Shown here: piece after piece, positions 15,832 through 23,246 of the stretch
Layout of the letters: each line of letters begins with the position of its first letter
How positions within the stretch are numbered: position 1 is the first letter of the stretch
NCBI RefSeq assembly: GCF_013141915.1
Contig: NZ_SROX01000003.1
Span: 124,001 to 188,000 of the forward strand
Length of the DNA: 64,000 nucleotides
Source: Cupriavidus necator
GTDB taxonomy: Bacteria; Pseudomonadota; Gammaproteobacteria; Burkholderiales; Burkholderiaceae
Reading direction: 5' to 3'
Notes under the pieces: model-generated
Told to the model about the DNA's origin: nothing
Database searches by the model: none
Seen by the model: only the letters and a program-made list of their open reading frames with translations
Position numbers and translations under genes: made by a program

Positions 15832-16632
15832 TCAAACGGCTTGGCGCGGGGCGGGTTTCGCACGCCGCTTCGGCTCGGGGAGGTGATACCCGAATCGTTC
15901 CCAAGCCTGGGGATCCACTGGCAGCGGATTCGTGCGACCCACCGCCAGATTCACAAACGCGCCGCAGTACTGCAAGGTACCCGTGCGAAACAGCGTCCAC
16001 AGCAGGTTGTACGCTTGCACCGCCATCGCCTGATTGATGACCAGCGACTGCTTGCTAAGTGCTTCGGCCATGGAGCACGACGGAGCCGTGTCCTTCTTGT
16101 CCCCCTTCGGGTCCAACAGCTCCGGAAAGAGATCGCCCACGTGAGGCAGGCGCTCAGCGGCCTTGCCGCGAACCTGGCCGAGGATGACCTGGCCACTGTC
16201 CGACTCGTTGCCGCAGTCAAGATAGTAGCCACCGATCCCCCGGCTCATCGCGCCCAGGATGGCCTTGCGAGCCTTCCGTGTGTCGACGCAGCCGACCACC
16301 ATGTCGCAGGTAAAGCGATCCCGGCTACCAACGCGACAGACGCGCGCTTCCCAGCGCGTTCCCATCAGATTGTTGAGCCGGTTGACCAGCAAAGTCGCCT
16401 TGGGCTGACCGACGTCCACGGGATAGAAGCCCTGACGGCCGACATTGGTCTCGCTGACCGTATCATCATCGTAGACCGTGCACTCGATGCCACCGGGGTG
16501 GCCCAGTTCGAGCATGGCGTGATGCAGCCGCGCCAGATTGGGTAGCAAGGCGCTGCCGGTACCGCCAGCACCGACGACGACGACATTCCAGGCGCGCCGG
16601 GTCATGATCTCCGGAATACGATGCTCGATCAT
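15832..16632 (-). CDS. PRTRC system ThiF-family (E1-like) protein
   Basis: A 266-aa E1/ThiF-type adenylating enzyme starting at 16632 after GGAGG, overlapping the stop of PRTRC protein A (ATGA). Visible: nucleotide-binding GAGGTGS at residues 21-27, acidic turn YDDDTVSETNVGRQG (54-68) of the ATP site, GCVDTRKAR near 115-122, and a Cys in PSCSMAEAL (Cys186) as candidate thioester residue. E1-like enzymes activate the C-terminal Gly of a ubiquitin-fold protein; the ubiquitin-like partner (C), E2-like B and JAB-like A are in the same cassette. Family call is strong; activity inferred. Confidence 0.9.
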   Translation of the reverse strand: MIEHRIPEIMTRRAWNVVVVGAGGTGSALLPNLARLHHAMLELGHPGGIECTVYDDDTVSETNVGRQGFYPVDVGQPKATLLVNRLNNLMGTRWEARVCRVGSRDRFTCDMVVGCVDTRKARKAILGAMSRGIGGYYLDCGNESDSGQVILGQVRGKAAERLPHVGDLFPELLDPKGDKKDTAPSCSMAEALSKQSLVINQAMAVQAYNLLWTLFRTGTLQYCGAFVNLAVGRTNPLPVDPQAWERFGYHLPEPKRRAKPAPRQAV

Positions 16633-17270
16633 GCCAATACCTCCAAGGACGCCGCCGCATACCACTCTGCCGGCACCGTCTCGATGACCTCGAAGATTCC
16701 CTTGGCACAAAGCCGGAGGGCCAAAGAAGGCACAGCCGCGGCGCAGTTGCCCAACACAAACGCAAACTTCACGTCGTGCCGGTCGTCTTCATCGTCCGTG
16801 GGCGAGAAGAATGCAGGTGATCGGCCATGGGAATGGCAGTCCACCACCAGCACGTCACCGTCTGCCAACACTGGCCGGTCATACTTCAGGTGACCCGCAC
16901 TGTGCTCGAGGATCTGCACCGGAACCAGCCTGAAGGCAGGGTCCTTGGTATTCCACACCACCCACGCACCCGTTTCCTTGGGATACGCGGCGCGCGCCAA
17001 TTCGGCAAACTCGCCGATCAATCGTGCGGGAATGCGGCCGCACAGTAGATCCGTCTCTTCGCTCGCGTTGCCATACGGGATAGCCGTGCGATGCTGAAAA
17101 CCGCCAAGCCGGCGAACGACCCTTAGCCAAGGGCGCGTGATCTCGAGGAACACGCCGTTGGCTGCGATGAGCAGCCGTTCCCCCGCCCGGGTCATGGGTT
17201 CGAGCCTGGAAAGGCGCGGAACCATGATGGACGGGAAGGATTGTTGCAGGGTCACATCGGCAGGATGCAT
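16629..17270 (-). CDS. PRTRC system protein A (JAB/JAMM-like)
   Basis: 213 aa from the ATG at 17270. Residues 144-159 read DCHSHGRSPAFFSPTD, giving the JAMM zinc-protease signature H146-x-H148-x7-S156-x2-D159, with Glu99 (KETGAW) as the likely catalytic acid. JAMM proteases trim or remove ubiquitin-like proteins. It overlaps the ThiF gene and follows protein B with its start two bases past B's stop, so A, B and ThiF are translationally coupled. All metal ligands look intact, which argues for an active enzyme. Confidence 0.88.
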   Translation of the reverse strand: MHPADVTLQQSFPSIMVPRLSRLEPMTRAGERLLIAANGVFLEITRPWLRVVRRLGGFQHRTAIPYGNASEETDLLCGRIPARLIGEFAELARAAYPKETGAWVVWNTKDPAFRLVPVQILEHSAGHLKYDRPVLADGDVLVVDCHSHGRSPAFFSPTDDEDDRHDVKFAFVLGNCAAAVPSLALRLCAKGIFEVIETVPAEWYAAASLEVLA

Positions 17271-17272
17271 GA

Positions 17273-17995
17273 TCAATTGTCCAATTTGCCGGCGATCAGA
17301 TCGGCCAGCGTATGTTTCATGGGGATGAAAACCTGCCTCGGGTAGTCCGGGAACTTCCCATCAAGCATGTCCTTCCAGAAGGCGTAGGCGCCGCGCTTGT
17401 ACTTCACGCGCTGGCCGCCGTGGTTGGGATGGGTAAATGCCGAGTTGAAGAACCCGGATTCCCAGCCTGCAATGGAGGTGACGTCGATCTGCCTTGGCAC
17501 ATGTGCGCTCCCAATGCAGATCTTCCCGTTGTCCCACGTGTTGAAGTAAGGCGGCTCGTAAAGCACCGTTGCCGGCACCGGCCGCTCCTGCCCGGGCAGT
17601 GCGAAGACACGGAACCCCGTGTGCGACGCCTGGAAGACGAGGGCCGGATGCGGCACCACGGCGCTGCACTCGCCAAGCTCCATGCAGTTGAAAAAGACGC
17701 GCCGACGGTCTGCCGGACACCACCACGTCACCGCGGCGGGGCTGATCGACAGCACATTGGGCGTCAGGAATTCGCCCTTTGGCAACGAGGCCTCGGCGAC
17801 CTGGCGCACCGCTTGAATCAGCGCCAGCCGATTGAGCGGCGTGCCGGCCCCGATCACGGGGCGGCCGCTGTTTCCGTCCGGCTCGATTCGATGCGCGGTG
17901 GCATACGAAAAGTCTCCGACAGCGCGGCCATAAAGCAAAATGGCCCCTTGCAGGGCCACATCATGCGACCGCGAAGCGGTCAGGATCTCGGCCAT
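17273..17995 (-). CDS. PRTRC system protein B (Prok-E2 family D, E2-like)
   Basis: 240 aa with GGAGGG before the ATG at 17995. The C-terminal half has the E2-like core: PPYFNTWDNGKICIGSAHVP with Cys160 as the candidate thioester cysteine, followed by helices with AFTHPNHGGQRV. Pfam describes this family (Prok-E2_D) as a ubiquitin-conjugating-enzyme relative found next to ThiF, JAB and ubiquitin-like genes. Presumed role: receives the ubiquitin-like protein C from the E1-like enzyme. The conjugation target is unknown. Confidence 0.88.
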   Translation of the reverse strand: MAEILTASRSHDVALQGAILLYGRAVGDFSYATAHRIEPDGNSGRPVIGAGTPLNRLALIQAVRQVAEASLPKGEFLTPNVLSISPAAVTWWCPADRRRVFFNCMELGECSAVVPHPALVFQASHTGFRVFALPGQERPVPATVLYEPPYFNTWDNGKICIGSAHVPRQIDVTSIAGWESGFFNSAFTHPNHGGQRVKYKRGAYAFWKDMLDGKFPDYPRQVFIPMKHTLADLIAGKLDN

Positions 17996-18004
17996 GGGGC
18001 CCTC

Positions 18005-19147
18005 CTATGAAGAAATGAGTGTGAGCACGCGGTCAAGCGCGCCGATGATTTGCAGCATGTCTGCCAGATCGCGGAACTGCTGGCGAATCGCGGCGGCATC
18101 GTCTGCAAGAGGAATGAAACACTGGAACATCGTGGCGTCGCCAGCGTTGTTCAGGCATTCATAGTGGTCGTCCAGGATCTCCGACACATAGTCACTGGGA
18201 CGATAGGCGATGGTCGCGGCCGAATAGGCCGGCTCTGCCCATTGGGCGCCGGCGATGGCCGACTGCTCCCCCGCCCTCGCCAGCAGCAGCCGAAGGTCGG
18301 CGAGCGCCGTACAAAACTCGCCCAGCCACCCACTATGCATGCGCGCCAGAGCGCGCAAGTTGCGCGGACCCAGCTCACGCAGATGCGCGGAAGCTGCGTC
18401 GACTTGCGCATACCTTGGCAGGGTGTCGTCCGGTGCAAGCTCGGCGCGCACCACCGACGGCAGATAGCGCTCGATGTCGGCATCCTCGCCACCGAAGTTC
18501 TCCTTGAGGAACTCCCGGGCGTTCTCGTCGTCGGCCAGGGTCGCGTCGTAATCCCAGTGCCAGCGGGCGAACTGGTCCAGCAGCATGTCAGGCGTACGAA
18601 CGAACAGCGACTTGCCGCACGCGGCATTGATCAGGTTCATTGCCGTGAAGAGCAACGACGGGTGTGCCGCACGCATGGCGTGCGCCCGCGCTTCCCCGAT
18701 CGCATACACCTCCTCGCCGGGCAGTTCGATGGCCAGGTAGAGCGGCGCTTCCAGCCCGTCTTCCCAGCCGAACTGCATGACCTGGTCCATGGCGGCGCCG
18801 CGATCGAATAATTTCGCGCCGAACTGCAATCGCTGACACGCTGGGATTCGTTTTCCCAGCCATGCGAACATGGCCTGCGCGAAAGCATCCCCCGCACTGG
18901 TCGGGTTCAACACATCACTGGCCCGAAGGATGCCGGCCGCAAATTGCGCCAGCACCAGATCTGTAACCTCTAACTCATCGCCATAGGTGAGGCGCGCAGT
19001 GGCTGGAACAGAGCCTGGAAGCTTCGGCAGTGTCAGAAAATCATGGGCAGGTCGACGTCCGGCAGTGGAATGCTGTCGGTGTGGCGTCCATGCGGGTTGC
19101 TGTCCCGGATGGATGTCAGGAACAAACGAGCGAGGATCGAACAACAT
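18005..19147 (-). CDS. PRTRC system protein F
   Basis: 380 aa, start at 19147 after GAGGAG. Mostly alpha-helical with no catalytic motif visible; size and position between B and C match PRTRC protein F. It may be the scaffold or target-recognition component. A strong terminator hairpin sits 20 bases upstream of its start, so expression of F-B-A-ThiF may depend on read-through from C. Confidence 0.85.
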   Translation of the reverse strand: MLFDPRSFVPDIHPGQQPAWTPHRQHSTAGRRPAHDFLTLPKLPGSVPATARLTYGDELEVTDLVLAQFAAGILRASDVLNPTSAGDAFAQAMFAWLGKRIPACQRLQFGAKLFDRGAAMDQVMQFGWEDGLEAPLYLAIELPGEEVYAIGEARAHAMRAAHPSLLFTAMNLINAACGKSLFVRTPDMLLDQFARWHWDYDATLADDENAREFLKENFGGEDADIERYLPSVVRAELAPDDTLPRYAQVDAASAHLRELGPRNLRALARMHSGWLGEFCTALADLRLLLARAGEQSAIAGAQWAEPAYSAATIAYRPSDYVSEILDDHYECLNNAGDATMFQCFIPLADDAAAIRQQFRDLADMLQIIGALDRVLTLISS

Positions 19148-19165
19148 TGTTGGGTCTCCTCAGAA

Positions 19166-19190
19166 TGTATAAAAACCGCCCTTTCGGGCG
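19166..19190 (-). terminator. Terminator hairpin inside the PRTRC operon
   Basis: The transcript reads CCGCCC-GAAA-GGGCGG followed by TTTTTAT, a perfect rho-independent terminator with a stable GAAA loop, located between protein C (stop 19241) and protein F (start 19147). No separate promoter for F is obvious, so this probably sets a high C/E/ParB to low F/B/A/ThiF ratio. Confidence 0.8.
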
Positions 19191-19240
19191 GCTCCTTGTT
19201 GATGGAGGCAAACTGACCCGTAGACAGTGCCTTCATGAGG

Positions 19241-19465
19241 TCAGATTTGCGCATGAGCGCCCTTTGCGCCGGCAGCGCGGACGAACGTGTAGCGCGCGAC
19301 TTCCCCCTTGTGCTCCGGGCCATCCACTGCGGCAGTGGTCAGCTCGGGGTACTGGGCGGAATAGACGTCGCGCACCTGCTGGGGCGTGAACTGCGGACCG
19401 GGGTCCATCAGCGTCATGCCGTTATAGGAGAACTCGCGCGTGAGCTTCTTAACCTCGAGTGCCAT
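19241..19465 (-). CDS. PRTRC system protein C (ubiquitin-like)
   Basis: 74 aa, with AGGAG directly overlapping the stop region of protein E, so tightly coupled. Pattern MALEVKKLTREFSYNGMTLMDPGPQFTPQQVRDVYSAQYPEL fits the beta-grasp Prok_Ub family. The tail reads FVRAAGAKGAHAQI: no di-glycine end, but Gly residues five and eight from the end, so the JAB-like protein A might trim it to expose a Gly. Role: probable modifier passed through ThiF and B. Trimming is an inference. Confidence 0.87.
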   Translation of the reverse strand: MALEVKKLTREFSYNGMTLMDPGPQFTPQQVRDVYSAQYPELTTAAVDGPEHKGEVARYTFVRAAGAKGAHAQI

Positions 19466-19476
19466 GCCAGTCTCCT

Positions 19477-19917
19477 TTACAGCAGCGATGCGAGGTCGGT
19501 GCCGGCCGTCTTGGCCGCGCCGTCGTTCGCCGTTGCCTGCGCGCCAACACTGCCTTCCGGCTTGTCGTTGTCATCGTCCTCCTCGGACGTTTCGGATGCC
19601 GTCGGCGCCGCCGCCGTGGTCAGGGCCTTCGTGGCTTTGGTCGACTGCGAGGTCTTGGCCGCCTCCAGGATGGACCTGGTGGCCTCGACCTGCTCAGCCA
19701 GCGACTGACGCGCAGCGCTGACTCCTGCAATCGCGGCGGCGAAACCTTCATCAAGCTCCGCCGGTGTCGCCGACAGCGCCAAGGGGGTGCTCAGCGCAGC
19801 ATCCGCAGCGTCCTTGACAACGGGCACGACAACGACAGACATAGTGTCGCCTTGCGTAGTGAGCGTGACGACGACCTTTTCGCTCGCGCGAACGAGCGCA
19901 GCCAATTCAGTGAACAT
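19477..19917 (-). CDS. PRTRC system protein E
   Basis: 146 aa, starts MFTELAALVRASEKVVVTLT. The N-terminal 60 residues form a compact beta-rich unit (VVVTLTTQGDTMSVVVVPVV). The centre is helical and the last 45 residues are acidic and Ala-rich, ending DLASLL. Position between ParB and protein C and the sequence pattern match PRTRC protein E, whose function is unknown. Confidence 0.85.
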   Translation of the reverse strand: MFTELAALVRASEKVVVTLTTQGDTMSVVVVPVVKDAADAALSTPLALSATPAELDEGFAAAIAGVSAARQSLAEQVEATRSILEAAKTSQSTKATKALTTAAAPTASETSEEDDDNDKPEGSVGAQATANDGAAKTAGTDLASLL

Positions 19918-19979
19918 AGTGAATCCTTGGGAAATGAATGAGGCGGAGGACGCCCTGGCGCCTCCGATTGGAAAGAAGC

Positions 19980-21647
19980 TTAGTAGCCGAGGACCTTGGG
20001 GACCTTGCCGGTGTAGTCGAAGCCGTCGACGGACAGAAGTCCAGCAACAACTTCAGCCTTTGATTTGCCGAACAGCTTGGCAAAGCCATCTCCCAGCACC
20101 TTGCGGATGCCAAGTTCGTCAGCCAGGACCTTCATCTCGGACTTGGTCAGCATCTCCAGGAAGTCCTGCGATTTCTGCAGGTTCCAGTGATCGCGCAGGT
20201 CGAGCTTGTGGTACCGGCACAGTTCCCGGAGGTTGTTCACCTCCATGCCGTCGATTGCCGCCACCGTCATGCCGATCGTCAGCTGCTGGCGACGGCCCGC
20301 GTCCATGGCATGGACGGCCGTGAGACAACCTTGCAGGGTCGAGGACGACTTCTGCTCGGTGAGCTTCTCGAAGAACTTGCCCATCACGTCGCCGCCAATG
20401 TTGCGCGACAGACCGTTCAGGGCGACGGCCAGCAGGTAGGCATTGGCCTGTTCAGCGTTCTGCGCAACTTCCTTGCGCAGCGCCTTGCGCCAGAGCTCGG
20501 TGCGGTACTGCTTCACCCTCTCCGACTCGCTGATCACCGTGGCCGGCTTCTCGGCAGCCGCGGACGACTTGTCGCCCTTCGTTGCCGCAGCCGTCTTGCC
20601 GGCGGTCTGCTTGACAGCAGGCGCCTTGGCCGCATCACGCTCCGCCTTGATTCGGGCCGCTACCTTCTTCTGATTGCATGCCGTGTCGAAGCACTGGCCG
20701 CTATAGACCTTGCCCATGGAATCCGGCAGACCGCTGACCGCGGCACCGAAGTTCTGGCAGGCATGGCAAGCTTTGGCCTGTTCCTCACCGACCCCGGTTG
20801 GTCCATCCACCTTCAGCTGAATGCGGGTATGGTTGTCGCCGGACCGGATGATGCGCACGATCGGATACTCTTCCTTGAGCCCGTAGACGATGCCCTCGAG
20901 CTTACGGTCGGTCTTCTCGGCGTAGCAGGCTTTGTTGGTGCAGTTGCCGGTAGCGATCGCCTCGCCAAACATCTCCGTTTGCAACGAGGAGTTGTGCGGG
21001 CACGTGGCGCAGTCGGTCTTGTCGAAGATCGCCACTTCCAGGCTGCACGCAGCCGCCTCGATCGTTTTCTTCAACTCCGACACCGCCTTCTTCTCGCTGA
21101 GGATGACCGGCAGGAGCTTGTCCTGCTTGTCCTTGGCGAGTGTGGCGAGCAACTCGGCGTGACCGAGTTGAATCTTGCGCTCATTCAGTGCCGCCTGAAC
21201 ATCCGGGCTGCAATTCATGAGAGCAAGGCGCTTATCCAGCGTCGCGCGGGACCAGCCCAGGAGCCTGGCGGCTTCCTCGCGATCCCCTTTGCAATGGCCG
21301 ACGATCTTCGAGGCGGCAACGGCCTCTTCAGACGGCGACATGTTCGCGCGCTGGGCGTTCTCGATGAGCGCCGCTCGGTCGGCCTCGTCGTCGGTCATTA
21401 CTTTGACGAGGGCGGGAATCACCCAGTCGATGCCGTGGGCCTCCACGGCACCGCGGTAGCGACGCTCGCCTGCGATGAGCTCGAACTCGAACTCGTCGTC
21501 TTCGATGGGGCGAAGCAGGATGGGCTGGTAGACACCGGAAGTCCGGATGGACTCGGTGAGTTCAGCCATTTCGACCGGATCGAAGTACATGCGCGGATTA
21601 CGGCCAGTACGGATCTTGCGAAGGGCAACAGCAGATGGAAATTGCAT
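19980..21647 (-). CDS. parB: PRTRC system ParB-family protein
   Basis: 555 aa from the ATG at 21647 (GGAG upstream). Residues 1-100 are a ParB/Srx domain with ELIAGERRYRGAV as the CTP/DNA-clamp box and ALIENAQRANMSPSEEA after it. A helix-turn-helix follows (EEAARLLGWSRATLDKRL). The middle carries two cysteine clusters (CATCPHN with GNCTNKACY, and CHACQNF with GQCFDTACN) that could bind zinc, a feature of long PRTRC ParBs. The C-terminal 180 residues are helical. No ParA is nearby; partition may rely on the actin-like protein at 36597. First gene of the cassette, behind a promoter and leader hairpin copy 6. Confidence 0.9.
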   Translation of the reverse strand: MQFPSAVALRKIRTGRNPRMYFDPVEMAELTESIRTSGVYQPILLRPIEDDEFEFELIAGERRYRGAVEAHGIDWVIPALVKVMTDDEADRAALIENAQRANMSPSEEAVAASKIVGHCKGDREEAARLLGWSRATLDKRLALMNCSPDVQAALNERKIQLGHAELLATLAKDKQDKLLPVILSEKKAVSELKKTIEAAACSLEVAIFDKTDCATCPHNSSLQTEMFGEAIATGNCTNKACYAEKTDRKLEGIVYGLKEEYPIVRIIRSGDNHTRIQLKVDGPTGVGEEQAKACHACQNFGAAVSGLPDSMGKVYSGQCFDTACNQKKVAARIKAERDAAKAPAVKQTAGKTAAATKGDKSSAAAEKPATVISESERVKQYRTELWRKALRKEVAQNAEQANAYLLAVALNGLSRNIGGDVMGKFFEKLTEQKSSSTLQGCLTAVHAMDAGRRQQLTIGMTVAAIDGMEVNNLRELCRYHKLDLRDHWNLQKSQDFLEMLTKSEMKVLADELGIRKVLGDGFAKLFGKSKAEVVAGLLSVDGFDYTGKVPKVLGY

Positions 21648-21850
21648 TGTGGATTCTCCGGAGAGCAATGGGGAACCCGTTGCCGCACCGGGAACGGGTT
21701 CCCGGTGGGATGGAATGGATGGACTGGCCCGGCTAAGCGGGCGGCCACCGTACTGCAGAAGCTGGCACCTTGCGGTGCGGGGTCGATGCGTCTGGGACGC
21801 GGAAAGTGATGTGAGGATAGCCAATATTGGCTTGCGTAGCAAGATCCCGC
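21648..21850 (-). promoter_or_regulatory. parB promoter and structured leader, hairpin copy 6
   Basis: Promoter TTGCTA (21837-21842), 17 bases, TATCCT (21814-21819). Thirteen bases on, the transcript has GCGTC-CCA-GACGC plus ATCGACC (21781-21802), then CACC-GCAA-GGTG, a GC hairpin, and ACCGGGAA-CCCG-TTCCCGGT (21687-21706). The loop CCCG can pair with CGGG a few bases 3', and AACGGGTTCCC can instead pair with GGGAACCCGTT, giving alternative folds before the GGAG ribosome site. This is the clearest example of the leader family. Confidence 0.75.
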
Positions 21851-22038
21851 AAAATGGTTGCTGCCACGTGGCGGCGAATAACAACCAGGCACAGACCAGG
21901 TTCGTATGGAAGGCGGCCTTGAGGAAAACGTAAAAGTTTTGGTGACAGCTGGCGGCCGCTTGCCGCGCCTACATGGCTTCTGCGCCTTACAGCACGAACA
22001 TGCATTGGCACCTCAATTCTTACCATGGCGTGAAACGG
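21851..22038. other. Intergenic stretch upstream of the parB promoter
   Basis: No gene, repeat or terminator was found that I can support. It separates the parB promoter from the stop of the DUF5983-like gene at 22039. Confidence 0.5.
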
Positions 22039-22317
22039 CTACGACCACTCATACCGCGGCAAAACCTCTATCTCGTCGGCCGTGACATCGAAATGCAGCA
22101 ACGTGATGCCAAGTGACATCGCGTATTGCATTACCTTCTCCAGGTCCTCTGGTATTGCATAGTGTCTAGCAGAAGGTGCGTAGACGTTGATGACCTCCAC
22201 AAAATAGCTCGCAAAGTTGTTAGCCAAAACGGGCTCTTGTCCAAAGCAGCAAAAAGTCTCTTCCGATAGGTGGAAGGCGGAAAGCGTCAAGTAGTCGTTA
22301 ACCGGCAATTTTTTCAT
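22039..22317 (-). CDS. Small hypothetical protein, DUF5983-like
   Basis: About 92 aa from the ATG at 22317 (MKKLPVNDYLTLSAFHLSEET). The pattern YLTLSAFHLSEET, then a tail HFDVTADEIEVLPRYEW, resembles DUF5983 proteins common on plasmids and integrative elements. The ribosome site is weak. It sits directly downstream of a truncated parB copy and so probably now uses the duplicated parB promoter and leader. Confidence 0.6.
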   Translation of the reverse strand: MKKLPVNDYLTLSAFHLSEETFCCFGQEPVLANNFASYFVEVINVYAPSARHYAIPEDLEKVMQYAMSLGITLLHFDVTADEIEVLPRYEWS

Positions 22318-22336
22318 TGTGATTCCCAATCGTAAT

Positions 22337-22549
22337 TCAGCGGAGAGCGACGTCACGGTAGCGCTGCTCTCCAGCGACGAGCTTGAAATCGAACGCATCG
22401 TCCGTTGATAGGGCGAAGTAGGATGGGTTGGTAGACACCGGAAGCCCGGATGGACTCGGTGATTTCAGCCATTTCAACCGGACAAAGTACGTGCGCGGAC
22501 TGCGAGCCGTACGGATCTTGCGAAGGGCGACAGCAGTTGGGTATAGCAT
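22337..22549 (-). pseudogene. Truncated, frameshifted duplicate of the parB 5' end
   Basis: MLYPTAVALRKIRTARSPRTYF copies MQFPSAVALRKIRTGRNPRMYF of parB. A frameshift follows; in the next frame PVEMAEITESIRASGVYQPILLRPI is parB again, then a second shift restores FKLVAGEQRYRDVA. Homology ends after about 70 codons. The upstream leader is duplicated too. Confidence 0.85.
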
Positions 22550-22740
22550 TGGGGTTCTCCGAAGAGGAATGGGGAACCCGTTGCCGCACCGGGAACGTGG
22601 TTCCCGGCGGGATGGAATGGATGGACTGGCCCGGCGGCCACCGTACTGCAGAAGCTGGCACCTTGCGGTGCCGGATCGATGCGTCTGGGACGCGGAAAGT
22701 GGTAAGAGAGTATCCGAAGTCAGCCCTCCGGATCAATAGG
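22550..22740 (-). promoter_or_regulatory. Duplicated parB promoter and leader, hairpin copy 7
   Basis: Promoter TTGATC (22731-22736), 18 bases, TACTCT (22707-22712), then GCGTC-CCA-GACGC with ATCGATCC at 22673-22695 and the same downstream hairpins as the parB leader, about 85-90 % identical by eye. The -35/-10 sequence differs from copy 6 although the leader is conserved. Confidence 0.7.
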
Positions 22741-22799
22741 CCCACGCTAGCCCACCCGACCTGATGATCGTAGCAACGGATTGGCTCCTGCGGTTGTTC

Positions 22800-22828
22800 A
22801 AAAAAAAATGCCCTCTGGAAGGGAGGGC
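22800..22828 (-). terminator. Rho-independent terminator after the 81-aa gene
   Basis: The transcript reads GCCCTC-CCTTCCA-GAGGGC followed by a run of nine T. It ends the transcript of the methylase-helicase and 81-aa genes. Confidence 0.8.
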
Positions 22829-23000
22829 TGGGAGCAAGTGCGAGAGGGTTTCCGTAGCGGGGGCTGCCGAAACCAGCATGGGGCGAACAGCTTTCGCTGT
22901 CGCCCAAACGCTCGCCAATTTCTTTCGTCTTTCGCCTGATATTGACTCGGTCGAGTCAGGTACGAGCGAAAGCCCGGCCGCGCGCGACCAGGCGATTCGA

Positions 23001-23246
23001 TTAGTGGTGCACGCCATGCCGCGGGCCGATGGGCCGCGACAGCAGCGTGGTGACCGCGCCGGCAACTTGCCAGCCGTCCAGCTCCGATTCAAAAATGCCA
23101 TGCACCAGCCGATCCAGGCAGATCACCTCCATCCCGTCTGCCTCGACGGTACCCAGGATCCTTGCCACGGTGGTACCGCGGGTGCCGCGGCACTTGATCG
23201 TCGCCAAGCCATCGCCAATGGCGATCCTGCAGTCGTCAGTCTTCAT
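23001..23246 (-). CDS. Hypothetical protein, 81 aa
   Basis: MKTDDCRIAIGDGLATIKCRGTRGTTVARILGTVEADGMEVICLDRLVH: a small beta-rich soluble protein. Its ATG overlaps the stop codon of the methylase-helicase gene (ATGA), so it is translationally coupled and probably a partner or regulator of that enzyme. No family is recognised. Confidence 0.65.
   Translation of the reverse strand: MKTDDCRIAIGDGLATIKCRGTRGTTVARILGTVEADGMEVICLDRLVHGIFESELDGWQVAGAVTTLLSRPIGPRHGVHH

Noticed and set aside
20187-21809. 540-codon plus-strand open frame opposite parB
   Set aside because: GC-rich shadow of a clear ParB gene; its product shows no domain and has no ribosome site.
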